Positions 27,210 to 35,381 of a stretch of 64,000 nucleotides of DNA are shown piece after piece. The first letter of the stretch is position 1; the number at the start of each line of letters is the position of its first letter. The stretch comes from Microbacterium arborescens (GTDB lineage Bacteria; Actinomycetota; Actinomycetes; Actinomycetales; Microbacteriaceae): contig QNUV01000041.1 of NCBI GenBank assembly GCA_003339645.1, positions 372,001 to 436,000 of the forward strand, in the 5' to 3' direction. The translations under genes were made by a program, and so were the position numbers. The notes beneath the pieces were generated by a model. The model had not been told where the DNA came from. It worked only from the letters and a program-made list of their open reading frames with translations, and searched no databases.

Positions 27210-28572
27210 GGTCACGAGCGGCGTCGGCGTCTCGGCGGGACGTCCCTCCGGCTACGACGACCACGATGCCGCCCGCTTCCACCGGGAGGAGCACCGCTCC
27301 CGCCGCGACAGCTTCGCGCGCGATCGCGCTCGCGTGCTGCATTCGGGTGCCCTGCGCCGGCTCGCCGCGAAGACACAGGTGCTGAGCCCGGCGAGCCCCG
27401 CCGACTTCGCCCGCAATCGATTGACGCACTCGCTCGAGGTCGCGCAGGTCGGACGCGAGCTCGCGATCGCGCTGGAGCTCTCGCCCGACGTCGTCGACAC
27501 CGCCTGCCTCTGCCACGACCTCGGCCACCCGCCCTTCGGCCACAACGGTGAGCGGGCCCTCAACGACTGGGCCGAGGACATCGGCGGCTTCGAGGGCAAC
27601 GCGCAGTCGCTGCGCATCCTCTCGCGTCTCGAGCCGAAGGTGGTCGACGCGTTCGGGCAGAGCGCGGGCCTCAACCTCACGCGGGCGAGTCTCGACGCGA
27701 CCTGCAAGTACCCGTGGACCGTCGAGCACGCCATCCCGGACCCGGGCGGACGGCAGAAGTTCGGCGTATATCCCGAGGACGAGGCGGTGTTCCAGTGGAT
27801 GCGCGAGGGCGCCCCCGGTCGCCTGCGCTGCATCGAGGCCGAGGTGATGGACCTTTCCGACGACATCGCGTACTCGGTGCACGATTTCGAGGACGCGGTG
27901 CTGAACGGCTACCTCGACCCGGCGCGGCTCGCCGACCCCCGAGAGCGCGAGGCACTGCTCACCGCGATCCAGAGCTGGGTCGGCTACGGCTTCACGAAGG
28001 ACGAGCTCGGCGACGCGCTGTATCGCCTGACGCTGCTTCCCGAGTGGCTGGACTCGTACGACGGTTCGCGGGCGGCGATGGCCCGGCTCAAGAACCTGAC
28101 ATCCGATCTCATCGGTCGCTTCGCGCGTGCGGCCACCGCTGCCACGCGTGAGCACTACGACATCCCCGTCCTGACGCGCTTCCGCGGTCGTGTCATCGTC
28201 CCGCGCGTCATCGAGGTCGAGATGGCCGTGCTCAAGGGCGTCATCGGTGCGTTCGTCGTCTCTATCGAGGGGCGCAAGGGCCTCTACAAGGAGCAGCGTC
28301 GCGTGCTGCGCCGGCTCGCCGACGCCCTCTGGGAGCGTCCCGAGCACCTCGACGCACTGCACGCCGAGGACTTCGCCGCCGCGGTGACGGACGCGGCCCG
28401 CCGACGTGTCATCGTCGACCAGGTGGCGACGCTCACCGACCGCTTCGCGATCGAGTGGCACGGCCGCCTGGTGGGTCCGGTCGACCTTCGCGAGCTGGGT
28501 CTGTGGTCGTCCGATCCGCGCGCGACGGCGCCCAGCCACTTCGCGCTGCCCGAGCCCATCGAAGGGCTCTGA
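27199..28572 (+). CDS. dgt: Deoxyguanosinetriphosphate triphosphohydrolase
   Basis: 457 residues. HD-domain hydrolase converting dGTP to deoxyguanosine and triphosphate. RNRLTHSLEVAQVGRELA and CLCHDLGHPPFGHNGE give the metal-binding H...HD...D set. GTG at 27199 is the only start that does not lose the N-terminus; it overlaps dusB by 11 bases. Its stop overlaps the dnaG ATG. Order dusB-dgt-dnaG is common in actinobacteria. Confidence 0.93.
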   Translation: MGAEVTSGVGVSAGRPSGYDDHDAARFHREEHRSRRDSFARDRARVLHSGALRRLAAKTQVLSPASPADFARNRLTHSLEVAQVGRELAIALELSPDVVDTACLCHDLGHPPFGHNGERALNDWAEDIGGFEGNAQSLRILSRLEPKVVDAFGQSAGLNLTRASLDATCKYPWTVEHAIPDPGGRQKFGVYPEDEAVFQWMREGAPGRLRCIEAEVMDLSDDIAYSVHDFEDAVLNGYLDPARLADPREREALLTAIQSWVGYGFTKDELGDALYRLTLLPEWLDSYDGSRAAMARLKNLTSDLIGRFARAATAATREHYDIPVLTRFRGRVIVPRVIEVEMAVLKGVIGAFVVSIEGRKGLYKEQRRVLRRLADALWERPEHLDALHAEDFAAAVTDAARRRVIVDQVATLTDRFAIEWHGRLVGPVDLRELGLWSSDPRATAPSHFALPEPIEGL

Positions 28573-30464
28573 TGGCACGGATCCGGCAGACCGACATCGA
28601 AGAGGTCAAGGCGCGCACGAACATCGGCGACATCGTCGGCGAACGTGTCGCCCTGAAGTCCGCCGGCGTCGGCTCGCTGAAGGGCCTGTGCCCGTTCCAC
28701 GACGAGCGCAGCCCGAGCTTCCACGTGCGGCCCCAGGTCGGGTACTACCACTGCTTCGGATGCGGCGAGTCGGGCGATGTCTACTCGTTCCTGCGGGCGA
28801 TGGACCACTTGTCCTTCACCGAGGCTGTCGAGCGTCTGGCTGCGCGCATCGGGTACCAGCTGCACTACGAGGACGGCGCGGCCGCCCCCGAGACGAGCGG
28901 TCGTTCCCGGCTGTACGCCGCCCACACCGCGGCTGCCGAGTTCTACCGGTCGCAGCTGGCGGCCCCCGACGCGCAGGCGGCCCGGCAGTTCCTCGGCGAA
29001 CGAGGCTTCGACGCCGGTGCCGCTGCGCACTTCGGGGTCGGATACGCGCCCCAGGGCTGGTCGGCGCTCCGCGACGCCCTGCGGTCGCAGGGGTTCACCG
29101 ACGAGGAGCTGGTCACCGGGGGACTGGTCTCGAAGGGTCAGCGCGGCGTCTACGACCGGTTCCGGGGTCGGGTGGTCTGGCCCATCCGCGACGTCGCCGG
29201 TCAGACGATCGGTTTCGGCGCTCGCCGTCTGTACGACGACGACCAGGGACCGAAGTACCTCAACACGCCCGAGACGCCCATCTACAAGAAGGCGCAGGTC
29301 CTCTACGGCCTCGACCTGGCCAAGAAGTCGATCTCGAGGGAGCACCGCGTCGTCGTCGTCGAGGGCTACACCGACGTCATGGCCTGCCACCTCGCCGGGG
29401 TGACCGGAGCCATCGCATCGTGCGGCACCGCGTTCGGCACCGACCACATCACGGTGCTGCGTCGCGTCATGGGCGACAGCGAGGGCAGCTCGGGTGAGGT
29501 GGTCTTCACATTCGACCCGGATGCCGCCGGTCAGAAGGCCGCGCTGAGGGCTTTCGGCGACGAGAAGCGCTTCGCGGCGCAGACGTATGTCGCGGTCGCA
29601 CCCGAGGGGCTGGACCCCTGCGACCTTCGGCTGAACCGCGGCGATGCGGCCGTTCGCGCTCTCGTCGAAGCCAAAGCGCCGATGTTCGAGTTCGTCATGG
29701 ATCAGCGTCTGTCGACGTTCGACCTGTCCACCGTCGAGGGACGCATCGGCGCCCTGCGCGCGGCGGCGCCCATCGTCGCCGACATCCGCGACACCGCTCT
29801 GCGCCCGGGATACACGCGCGTGCTGGCCGGAAAACTCGGGCTCGACCTCTCCGAAGTGCAGCCGGAAGTCGAGCGCGCCGCGCGTCGTGCTGCCGCCCCC
29901 GCGGGTCCGGGGGAGCGTGCCCGCGGGGAGGCGCCCGCGGGACGCGCCGCCCCCGCGGACCCGCCCGGCCGGGGCGCCGAAGCTCCGCCCGCGTCGGTCC
30001 GGGTCACCCTCGCCTCCCTGCCGCCTGCGCTCGAGCTCGAGAAGCGCGCTCTGATGGGCGTACTGCAGTACGGGCACCTGCTCGACAAGCAGGCCGTCGA
30101 CATCGCGCTCGGCCTGCCCATGCCGCATCCGGCTCTCGAGGCCGTCCGGCAGGCCGTGTCGATGCAGCCCGACCTCACACGGCCCGGCTGGACCTCGGCC
30201 GCAGTGGACGCCACTCGCGAGCCGTACCGCACACTCGCCATCGAGCTGCTCACGGCGGACTTCCCCGCGGGCACGGAGCGCATCGCGCAGACGACGGCGA
30301 TGGAGTCGCTGCGCAAGCTGCGTCAGCGGGCACTCGAGCGCGAGAAGGCCGAGCTCAGGAGCGCGCAGCAGCGTCTCGAACCGGGCTCACCCGAGTTCCG
30401 TTCGATCGGCGTCGCCATCCGCGACCTCGACCTGCGGCTGCGGCAGCTCATGGAATCGGAATAG
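28572..30464 (+). CDS. dnaG: DNA primase
   Basis: 630 residues. Makes RNA primers at the replication fork. N-terminal CHC2 zinc finger (CPFHDERSPSFHV ... YHCFGCGESGDV), Toprim catalytic core with EGYTDV and FDPDAAGQKAA near 320-350, and a C-terminal DnaB-binding helical region after an Ala/Pro-rich linker (about 438-470). ATG overlaps the dgt stop (TGATG). Confidence 0.97.
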   Translation: MARIRQTDIEEVKARTNIGDIVGERVALKSAGVGSLKGLCPFHDERSPSFHVRPQVGYYHCFGCGESGDVYSFLRAMDHLSFTEAVERLAARIGYQLHYEDGAAAPETSGRSRLYAAHTAAAEFYRSQLAAPDAQAARQFLGERGFDAGAAAHFGVGYAPQGWSALRDALRSQGFTDEELVTGGLVSKGQRGVYDRFRGRVVWPIRDVAGQTIGFGARRLYDDDQGPKYLNTPETPIYKKAQVLYGLDLAKKSISREHRVVVVEGYTDVMACHLAGVTGAIASCGTAFGTDHITVLRRVMGDSEGSSGEVVFTFDPDAAGQKAALRAFGDEKRFAAQTYVAVAPEGLDPCDLRLNRGDAAVRALVEAKAPMFEFVMDQRLSTFDLSTVEGRIGALRAAAPIVADIRDTALRPGYTRVLAGKLGLDLSEVQPEVERAARRAAAPAGPGERARGEAPAGRAAPADPPGRGAEAPPASVRVTLASLPPALELEKRALMGVLQYGHLLDKQAVDIALGLPMPHPALEAVRQAVSMQPDLTRPGWTSAAVDATREPYRTLAIELLTADFPAGTERIAQTTAMESLRKLRQRALEREKAELRSAQQRLEPGSPEFRSIGVAIRDLDLRLRQLMESE

Positions 30465-30517
30465 CCGCCGTCTGCGGCGAGTAGCGGTCGAACGATGAAA
30501 ACGGCAGGATGATGCGC

Positions 30518-31285
30518 ATGTCCCGACGACCCGACGCGGAAATCGCGGTCCGCTGCGACGATCTCTCGATCGCGCGGACGGGTGATTCCGATCGTGTCGT
30601 CGAGGGCGTCAGCGTCACGGTGCGGGCCGGGGAGGCCCTCGCTGTGATGGGCGCGACCGGGTCGGGTAAATCGACGCTCCTGTCGATCCTCGCCGGCACC
30701 GCGCCGTCGGATGTCGGCGTCGTCGGTGGCGCCGCGGAGGTCGCGGGCCTCTCGGTGCGCAAGGGCGGCCGTTCCCGGCGCATGCTGACCTACTACGCCG
30801 GGCACATGCCCCAGGCCGCGGGCGCATCGCTCCCGGCTCGGCTGACGGTGGCCGAGGTGATCGCCGAGCCGATCACGTCGCGCGACCGTCGCGTCAGTCA
30901 GCGCGCGCTCTCCCTTCGAGTCGCCTCTCTCCTCGACGAGCTGCACCTGCCGCTCGGGGCGGCGTCGCAGTACCCGTACGAGCTGAGCGCCGGGATGCGC
31001 CAGCGCGTCGCACTGGCTCGCGCCCTCGTGCTCGACCCGAAGGTCTTCATCGGCGACGACCCGTACGCCAACCTCGACATCGAGGTGCGGATCGCGGCTC
31101 GCGAGGCGTTGCTGTCGCGCCGTGACGACACGGGGATGGCGATCGTCATCGCGACGAACGACGTCGAGACCGCGGACGAGCTGGATGCCGCGGCTCTCGT
31201 TCTCCACGGGGGACGTCCGGTGGGCTACGGGCCCACGGCGTCGGACGTCGCGTGGACGCCGGACGGCCGGTCTCGGGCTTCCTGA
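30518..31285 (+). CDS. Orphan ABC-type ATP-binding protein
   Basis: 255 residues from ATG 30518 (AGG 9 bases upstream; ATGs at 30509 and 30512 are also in frame). Walker A GATGSGKST at 45-53 is intact. The signature is LSAGM (156-160) instead of LSGGQ, and Walker B ends VFIGDDPY, with Asp181 where the catalytic Glu is expected. No permease or binding protein is next to it. It may be a slow ATPase or a regulatory subunit. Function unknown. Confidence 0.85.
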   Translation: MSRRPDAEIAVRCDDLSIARTGDSDRVVEGVSVTVRAGEALAVMGATGSGKSTLLSILAGTAPSDVGVVGGAAEVAGLSVRKGGRSRRMLTYYAGHMPQAAGASLPARLTVAEVIAEPITSRDRRVSQRALSLRVASLLDELHLPLGAASQYPYELSAGMRQRVALARALVLDPKVFIGDDPYANLDIEVRIAAREALLSRRDDTGMAIVIATNDVETADELDAAALVLHGGRPVGYGPTASDVAWTPDGRSRAS

Positions 31286-31291
31286 GCAGCG

Positions 31292-31309
31292 CGACCCGCC
31301 CGGGGGTCG
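31292..31309 (+). terminator. Weak hairpin after orphan ABC ATPase gene
   Basis: CGACCC (31292-31297) and GGGTCG (31304-31309) form a 6-base stem 6 bases after the stop; no U-tract. Confidence 0.35.
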
Positions 31310-31378
31310 GTTCATGTCGTGAGCACCCCCGGAGCTTTGCTAATATAGACGGGTTGCCCAGCGCGAGCGGGCGACTGA

Positions 31379-31451
31379 TCCTCGGTAGCTCAATTGGCAG
31401 AGCAATCGGCTGTTAACCGATAGGTTCTTGGTTCGAGTCCAAGCCGGGGAG
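31379..31451 (+). tRNA. tRNA-Asn (GTT)
   Basis: 73 bases. Acceptor TCCTCGG pairs with CCGGGGA (one G-U); anticodon GTT is at 31412-31414; T-arm CTTGG-TTCGAGT-CCAAG; discriminator G. CCA is not encoded. A TAATAT box lies at 31341-31346. Confidence 0.97.
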
Positions 31452-31486
31452 CGAGAGACCCGCGTTATCTACCGCGGCTCTCACCG

Positions 31487-31513
31487 AAGGCCCGGGCTTC
31501 CACCCCGGGCCTT
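31487..31513 (+). terminator. Terminator after tRNA-Asn
   Basis: AAGGCCCGGG / CCCGGGCCTT, a perfect 10-base stem with a 7-base loop, followed by TA; 36 bases after the tRNA. Confidence 0.85.
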
Positions 31514-31615
31514 TACTCATGTGCCCGCGCGTCGGCTCACCCGGCAGTCGGTGCCCGGTCCTCGGAAATCACGCGGCGCGGTGTGCCATCCGAAGACGAG
31601 CGCGCGGGCGATGGA

Positions 31616-32542
31616 TCAGCCGAAGACGTGCAGCCCGAGGTCTGCGCTCAGGGCCTCGGCGCCGATGCGACCGCGCACGCTCGTCCCGCGCTCATCGAGA
31701 GGCGGGCTCACGATCGCGGCGCCCAGGGTGCCCGGTGCTGACAGGACGATGGCGCCGGAGACACTCGATTTCGCGGGGACCCCGACTCCACGCATCCACC
31801 GTCCCGATCCGTCGTAGACACCGCACGTGGCCATCACGGCGACGACGTCGCGCGCGATCCGGGAGGAGACCACGCGTTGGCCGGTCGCGGGATTGACGCC
31901 GCCCAGGGCGAGCGTCGCGCCCATCACGGCGAGGCTCTCTGCATCGACGAGGACGGCGCACGCGCGCGCGTAGACGGCGACAGCCTCGTCCGCCGTGATC
32001 GTCAGTGTGCCCTCATCGCGCATCAGGTGGGCGAGGGCGTGATTGCGGTCTCCGAGCAGATGCTCGCTGTGCGCGACGCCGTCGTCCACCTCGAGTGGGC
32101 GACCGGCGAACGCTGAGAGCCCGCCGATGATGCGAGCCGTGCGCTGGTCGGGATCATCTCCATCGACGAGCGCGCAGGTCAGGATGGCGCCGGCGTTCAC
32201 CATCGGATTGGGCGGGCGTCCCGTGCCGCTTTCGAGCTTGATCGCATCGAACGCCTCGCCCGTCGGCTCGATGCCGACCCGGTCCAGGGCTGCGCCGTCG
32301 GTGTCAGCCAGCGCGAGCGCGAACAGGAACGGCTTGACGGCCGACTGGATGCTGAACGGGACGTCCCCGTCGACCGACGAGCGGACCGAGCCGTCCGGCA
32401 GAGCCAGGGCGATCGCGCACAGGTCGGGGTCGGCGTCGGCGAGCTCGGGGATGCTCGTCGAGCGTTCGCCGTCGCGCTCGGGGACGAGCCGCCGGCGCAG
32501 AGCGTCGATGTCGTACCCCCGGGGGTCGGCGGCCTGCCTCAC
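31616..32542 (-). CDS. glsA: Glutaminase
   Basis: 308 residues. Serine-dependent beta-lactamase-like glutaminase, glutamine to glutamate and ammonia. FSIQSAVKPF holds the Ser-x-x-Lys catalytic pair; PPNPMVNAGAI, the Tyr-bearing AVYARACAV and GVPAKSSVSGAI complete the site. GTG at 32542 is 4 bases after the def stop, so it is likely co-transcribed with def. The frame to 32917 is a shadow of def. Confidence 0.93.
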   Translation of the reverse strand: MRQAADPRGYDIDALRRRLVPERDGERSTSIPELADADPDLCAIALALPDGSVRSSVDGDVPFSIQSAVKPFLFALALADTDGAALDRVGIEPTGEAFDAIKLESGTGRPPNPMVNAGAILTCALVDGDDPDQRTARIIGGLSAFAGRPLEVDDGVAHSEHLLGDRNHALAHLMRDEGTLTITADEAVAVYARACAVLVDAESLAVMGATLALGGVNPATGQRVVSSRIARDVVAVMATCGVYDGSGRWMRGVGVPAKSSVSGAIVLSAPGTLGAAIVSPPLDERGTSVRGRIGAEALSADLGLHVFG

Positions 32543-32546
32543 GAGA

Positions 32547-33113
32547 TCAGGCGTCCAGGTCGTCCACGCCCGGCGTCCAGGCGTTGCCCGGACGGCCCCA
32601 GCCGCGCTTCTTCGCGATCTTCTGCGTCGTCTTCCAGTCGGAGTCGTCGAGGCGATCGATGTAGAGGATGCCGTCGAGATGGTCGAACTCGTGCTGCATG
32701 ATGCGCGCTCGCCAGCCGTCGACGCGGATCTCAACGGGGGAGCCGGAGAGGTCGGTGCCCGTGACGAGCACCTCGTCGGAACGGCGCAGCGGGAAGCGTT
32801 CGCCGGGGAAGGAGAGGCACCCTTCCGACTCGTCGTCGGGGTCGGGCGCACCGGGCTCGAGCGGACGCATCCAGAGCTCGGGGTTGATGATCTCACCACG
32901 CCACGGCTGGCCGTCATCGTCCTGATACGTGTAGACGTAGATGCGCAGGCCGACGCCGACCTGGGGAGCCGCCAGCCCCACTCCGGGGGCGGCGTCCATG
33001 GTGTCGTACATGTCGGCGACGAGCTGGCGGATCTCGTCTGTGATCTCGGCGACGGGTTCGGCGGGGGCGTGCAGCACGGGGTCGCCCATGATGCGAATCG
33101 GAAGAACGGGCAC
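32547..33113 (-). CDS. def: Peptide deformylase
   Basis: 188 residues. Removes the N-formyl group from new proteins. All three motifs are intact: GVGLAAPQVG (about 44-53), EGCLSFP with the metal Cys, and QHEFDHLDG with the two metal His and catalytic Glu. GTG start at 33113; TAGGCT 6 bases upstream and no ribosome site, so leaderless. Divergent from the membrane transporter gene. Confidence 0.97.
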   Translation of the reverse strand: MPVLPIRIMGDPVLHAPAEPVAEITDEIRQLVADMYDTMDAAPGVGLAAPQVGVGLRIYVYTYQDDDGQPWRGEIINPELWMRPLEPGAPDPDDESEGCLSFPGERFPLRRSDEVLVTGTDLSGSPVEIRVDGWRARIMQHEFDHLDGILYIDRLDDSDWKTTQKIAKKRGWGRPGNAWTPGVDDLDA

Positions 33114-33119
33114 GTTGCG

Positions 33120-33150
33120 AGCCTAATCGAGCGCGCTTCGCGGTTATGGT
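33120..33150. promoter_or_regulatory. Divergent leaderless promoters def/transporter
   Basis: Minus-strand TAGGCT (33120-33125) and plus-strand TATGGT (33145-33150), 19 bases apart, each 6 bases before a GTG start. Confidence 0.5.
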
Positions 33151-33156
33151 CGAATG

Positions 33157-34146
33157 GTGATTCCGTTTGTCGCGTCCCTCGATGACGTCACCGATCAGCT
33201 GATCGGAGTCTTCCGCGAACCCAGAATCCTCATCGGAATCCCGCTCGCGCTGCTCGGCGCCGTGTTCATGTCCTTCGGAGCGCTCTACCAGCACCGGGGT
33301 GTGCAGAAGGTCGAGCGTCTCACGAACTCGTCTGGTAGCTCGGGTCTCAACGGCTCGCAGCTGCTGAGTCTGCTCAAGCGTCCGTCGTGGGTGGCGGGAA
33401 CGATCATGCTCGGGCTCGCCATCGTGTGTCAGCTCGCAGCGCTGACTTTCGCGCCGCTCATCCTCGTTCAGCCGCTCGGTGCGATATCTCTCGTCATCAC
33501 GACTCTCCTGAATGCGCGCATCACCGGCGTCAAGCCGACCAAGCGCTCGGTCCGCTCCATCATCCTGTGCGTCGGAGGCATCCTCGCCTTCGTCACGGTG
33601 GCCGCGCTCGTCGCGACCGAGGAGCCGATCGATCAGGCCCAGCTCATCACCATCCTGGCGCTGCTCGCGGGGGTGCTCCTGATATCGGGGGCCGTGTGGA
33701 TGCTGGTGCGCAAGGGCGCGAAGCCGCTCTTCTACATCGCGGCCTCGGGAATCATCTACGGCTTCGTCGCGACGCTCGCGAAGGTCGTGATCTCGCGCAT
33801 CCAGAACGGCGACTTCGAGTGGTTGACGCTCCTGTGCCTCGTCGGCCTGATCACCGCGACCGCGGTCGGTGCGTACTTCGTCCAAACCGCTTACTCCGTC
33901 GGGCCTCCCGATCTCGTCATCGCCGGGCTCACGGTCATCGACCCGATCGTCGCCGTCATCATCGGCATCGCCATCCTGCGTGAGGCCGCAACGGCGCCGT
34001 GGCCGGCGTTCGTCGGCTTCGTCATCGCCGGCGCGATCGCGGTGTACGGCGTGACCTCCCTGGCGCGCAATCATCCGCAGGTCGTGCTCGACAGTCAGCA
34101 GCTGCCGATTCCGCGCGGGAGCAAGGGCAAGCGCCTCGACGACTGA
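33157..34146 (+). CDS. DMT superfamily membrane transporter (NIPA/EamA-like)
   Basis: 329 residues, about nine or ten membrane helices, no signal peptide. The family includes NIPA magnesium transporters; SFGALYQHRGVQKVE and LVQPLGAISLVITTLLNARI match its first repeat. An ATG at 33154 is one codon upstream; GTG 33157 is preferred because TATGGT stands exactly 6 bases before it. Substrate unknown. Conserved in actinobacteria next to def. Confidence 0.88.
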   Translation: MIPFVASLDDVTDQLIGVFREPRILIGIPLALLGAVFMSFGALYQHRGVQKVERLTNSSGSSGLNGSQLLSLLKRPSWVAGTIMLGLAIVCQLAALTFAPLILVQPLGAISLVITTLLNARITGVKPTKRSVRSIILCVGGILAFVTVAALVATEEPIDQAQLITILALLAGVLLISGAVWMLVRKGAKPLFYIAASGIIYGFVATLAKVVISRIQNGDFEWLTLLCLVGLITATAVGAYFVQTAYSVGPPDLVIAGLTVIDPIVAVIIGIAILREAATAPWPAFVGFVIAGAIAVYGVTSLARNHPQVVLDSQQLPIPRGSKGKRLDD

Positions 34147-34193
34147 GCGATCGCATCGGCCCGAGGCGGCTCGCGCTAGGCTCGATACGACGG

Positions 34194-34267
34194 GGGGCGG
34201 TGGCCAAGCTGGTCAAGGCAGCGGGCTCATAACCCGACGATCGTGGGTTCAAGTCCCACCCGCCCTA
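34194..34267 (+). tRNA. tRNA with CAT anticodon (Met, elongator; Ile2 not excluded)
   Basis: 74 bases. Acceptor GGGGCGG pairs with CCGCCCT (first pair G-U); anticodon CAT at 34228-34230; T-arm GTGGG-TTCAAGT-CCCAC; discriminator A, no encoded CCA. A TAGGCT -10 box lies at 34177-34182. Without the lysidine determinants I cannot separate Met from Ile2. Confidence 0.93.
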
Positions 34268-34272
34268 CGCAC

Positions 34273-34298
34273 GAATGGCCGCCCGCGGGCGGCCATTC
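34273..34298 (+). terminator. Palindromic terminator after tRNA
   Basis: A perfect 26-base palindrome (GAATGGCCGCCCG and its complement), 5 bases after the tRNA; also faces the minus-strand gene ending at 34321. Confidence 0.8.
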
Positions 34299-34320
34299 GC
34301 ATGCACAGAGGCGTGTGACG

Positions 34321-34512
34321 TCAGGGGTGCGTGATCGCGGGATCCTGCGGGAAATCGGTGTTGTCGTCGCCCGCCGTGAAATCGGTGTCGCCGAGGTCGG
34401 AGCCCGCGCGAGCGGCGTCGGCCTTCACCTCATCGCTGGCGGCATCCGTCGGCGCGGCGCCGTCGGCGTGAGCGTCATCGGCGTCGCGGTGGTGGGGAGT
34501 GCTGTCGGACAT
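34321..34512 (-). CDS. Small acidic protein, unknown function
   Basis: 63 residues, strongly acidic (many Asp/Glu), with Ala, Thr and His. No helices or motif; probably unfolded. Start at 34512 because GGAAAGGA lies 8 bases upstream; the longer frame to 34608 has no ribosome site. Such peptides recur in Microbacterium genomes. A second acidic peptide lies at 53363-53506. Confidence 0.65.
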   Translation of the reverse strand: MSDSTPHHRDADDAHADGAAPTDAASDEVKADAARAGSDLGDTDFTAGDDNTDFPQDPAITHP

Positions 34513-34610
34513 GCGGCATCCTTTCCTCGATGTGTGACATCCACCCTGACGGCCGGACACGACGCGAGGAAGGCGCTTGACATCGGATGATGCGCGAAAT
34601 CGTGACACGG

Positions 34611-34640
34611 TTGTGATTCTTCAGGTTCGTGCGCCATAAT
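34611..34640 (+). promoter_or_regulatory. Promoter of DUF3145 gene
   Basis: TTGTGA (34611-34616), 18-base spacer, CATAAT (34635-34640): close to the sigma-70-type pattern, 78 bases before the ATG. Confidence 0.5.
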
Positions 34641-34717
34641 CGACGCCATAACCGAACACTCGCCGGCATCCGGACTCAGGTCGTAGGGGAAGACGTACCT
34701 GATGAAACGGAGAAGTC

Positions 34718-35221
34718 ATGGCGACACCACAGGCGCGTGGAGTGATCTTCATCCACTCCGCGCCACGCGCGTTGTGCCCGCACCTCGAGTGGGCGGCAGG
34801 ACGTGCGCTCGGACGCGCGGTCAGCTTCGACTGGGAAGACCAGCCGGTGCTCGACGGCAGCCGTCGCGCGGAGTTCTATTGGGAGGGACCCGCCGGAACC
34901 GGCGCGGCCCTCGCGACGGCCATACGCGGCTGGGAGCACCTGCGATTCGAGGTGTCGGAGGACCCGACGCCGCGCAGCGACGGGGGTCGGTGGATGCATA
35001 CGCCAAGTCTCGGCGTCCACTACGCCCAGACCGATGCATCGGGCAACGTCGTGATCGGCGAGGACCGCATCCGCTACGCGATGGAGATCGCGGCGGGCGA
35101 TGTGCGCGAGCTGCAGCGCGAGCTCGACGTCGCGTTGGGCGCAGCCTGGGACGAGGAGCTCGAGCCCTTCCGTCACGCCGGCGACGATGCCGCCGTGGTG
35201 TGGCTGCACAAGGTGGGCTGA
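34718..35221 (+). CDS. DUF3145 family protein
   Basis: 167 residues. The N-terminus RGVIFIHSAPRALCPHLEWAAG is the family mark. Actinobacterial proteins of unknown function that often lie next to fatty acid synthesis genes, as here (fabF convergent). No membrane segment. ATG with GGAGAAG upstream. Confidence 0.92.
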   Translation: MATPQARGVIFIHSAPRALCPHLEWAAGRALGRAVSFDWEDQPVLDGSRRAEFYWEGPAGTGAALATAIRGWEHLRFEVSEDPTPRSDGGRWMHTPSLGVHYAQTDASGNVVIGEDRIRYAMEIAAGDVRELQRELDVALGAAWDEELEPFRHAGDDAAVVWLHKVG

Positions 35222-35328
35222 TCCCGAGTCGCACACAGACCCAGCCGGCCCGTGCGTTCGTACCGAGCCCCGGTGGAACGGTCCCGGGGAACGGGAGCAC
35301 GTACGGGACGGCTGACCCGAAAGAAGAA

Positions 35329-35366
35329 CAGACCCCCGCGGAACGCCGTCCGTGGGGGTCTGTTTC
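35329..35366. terminator. Bidirectional terminator between DUF3145 and fabF
   Basis: CAGACCCCC / GGGGGTCTG, perfect 9-base stem, followed by TTTC on the plus strand and preceded by AAGAA, which gives U on the minus strand. Confidence 0.88.
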
Positions 35367-35381
35367 GTCGTCTACGGCCGC

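Noticed and set aside
29880-29995. Pro/Ala-rich dnaG segment as a possible repeat or insertion
   Set aside because: Normal flexible linker before the C-terminal domain of DnaG; no periodicity.
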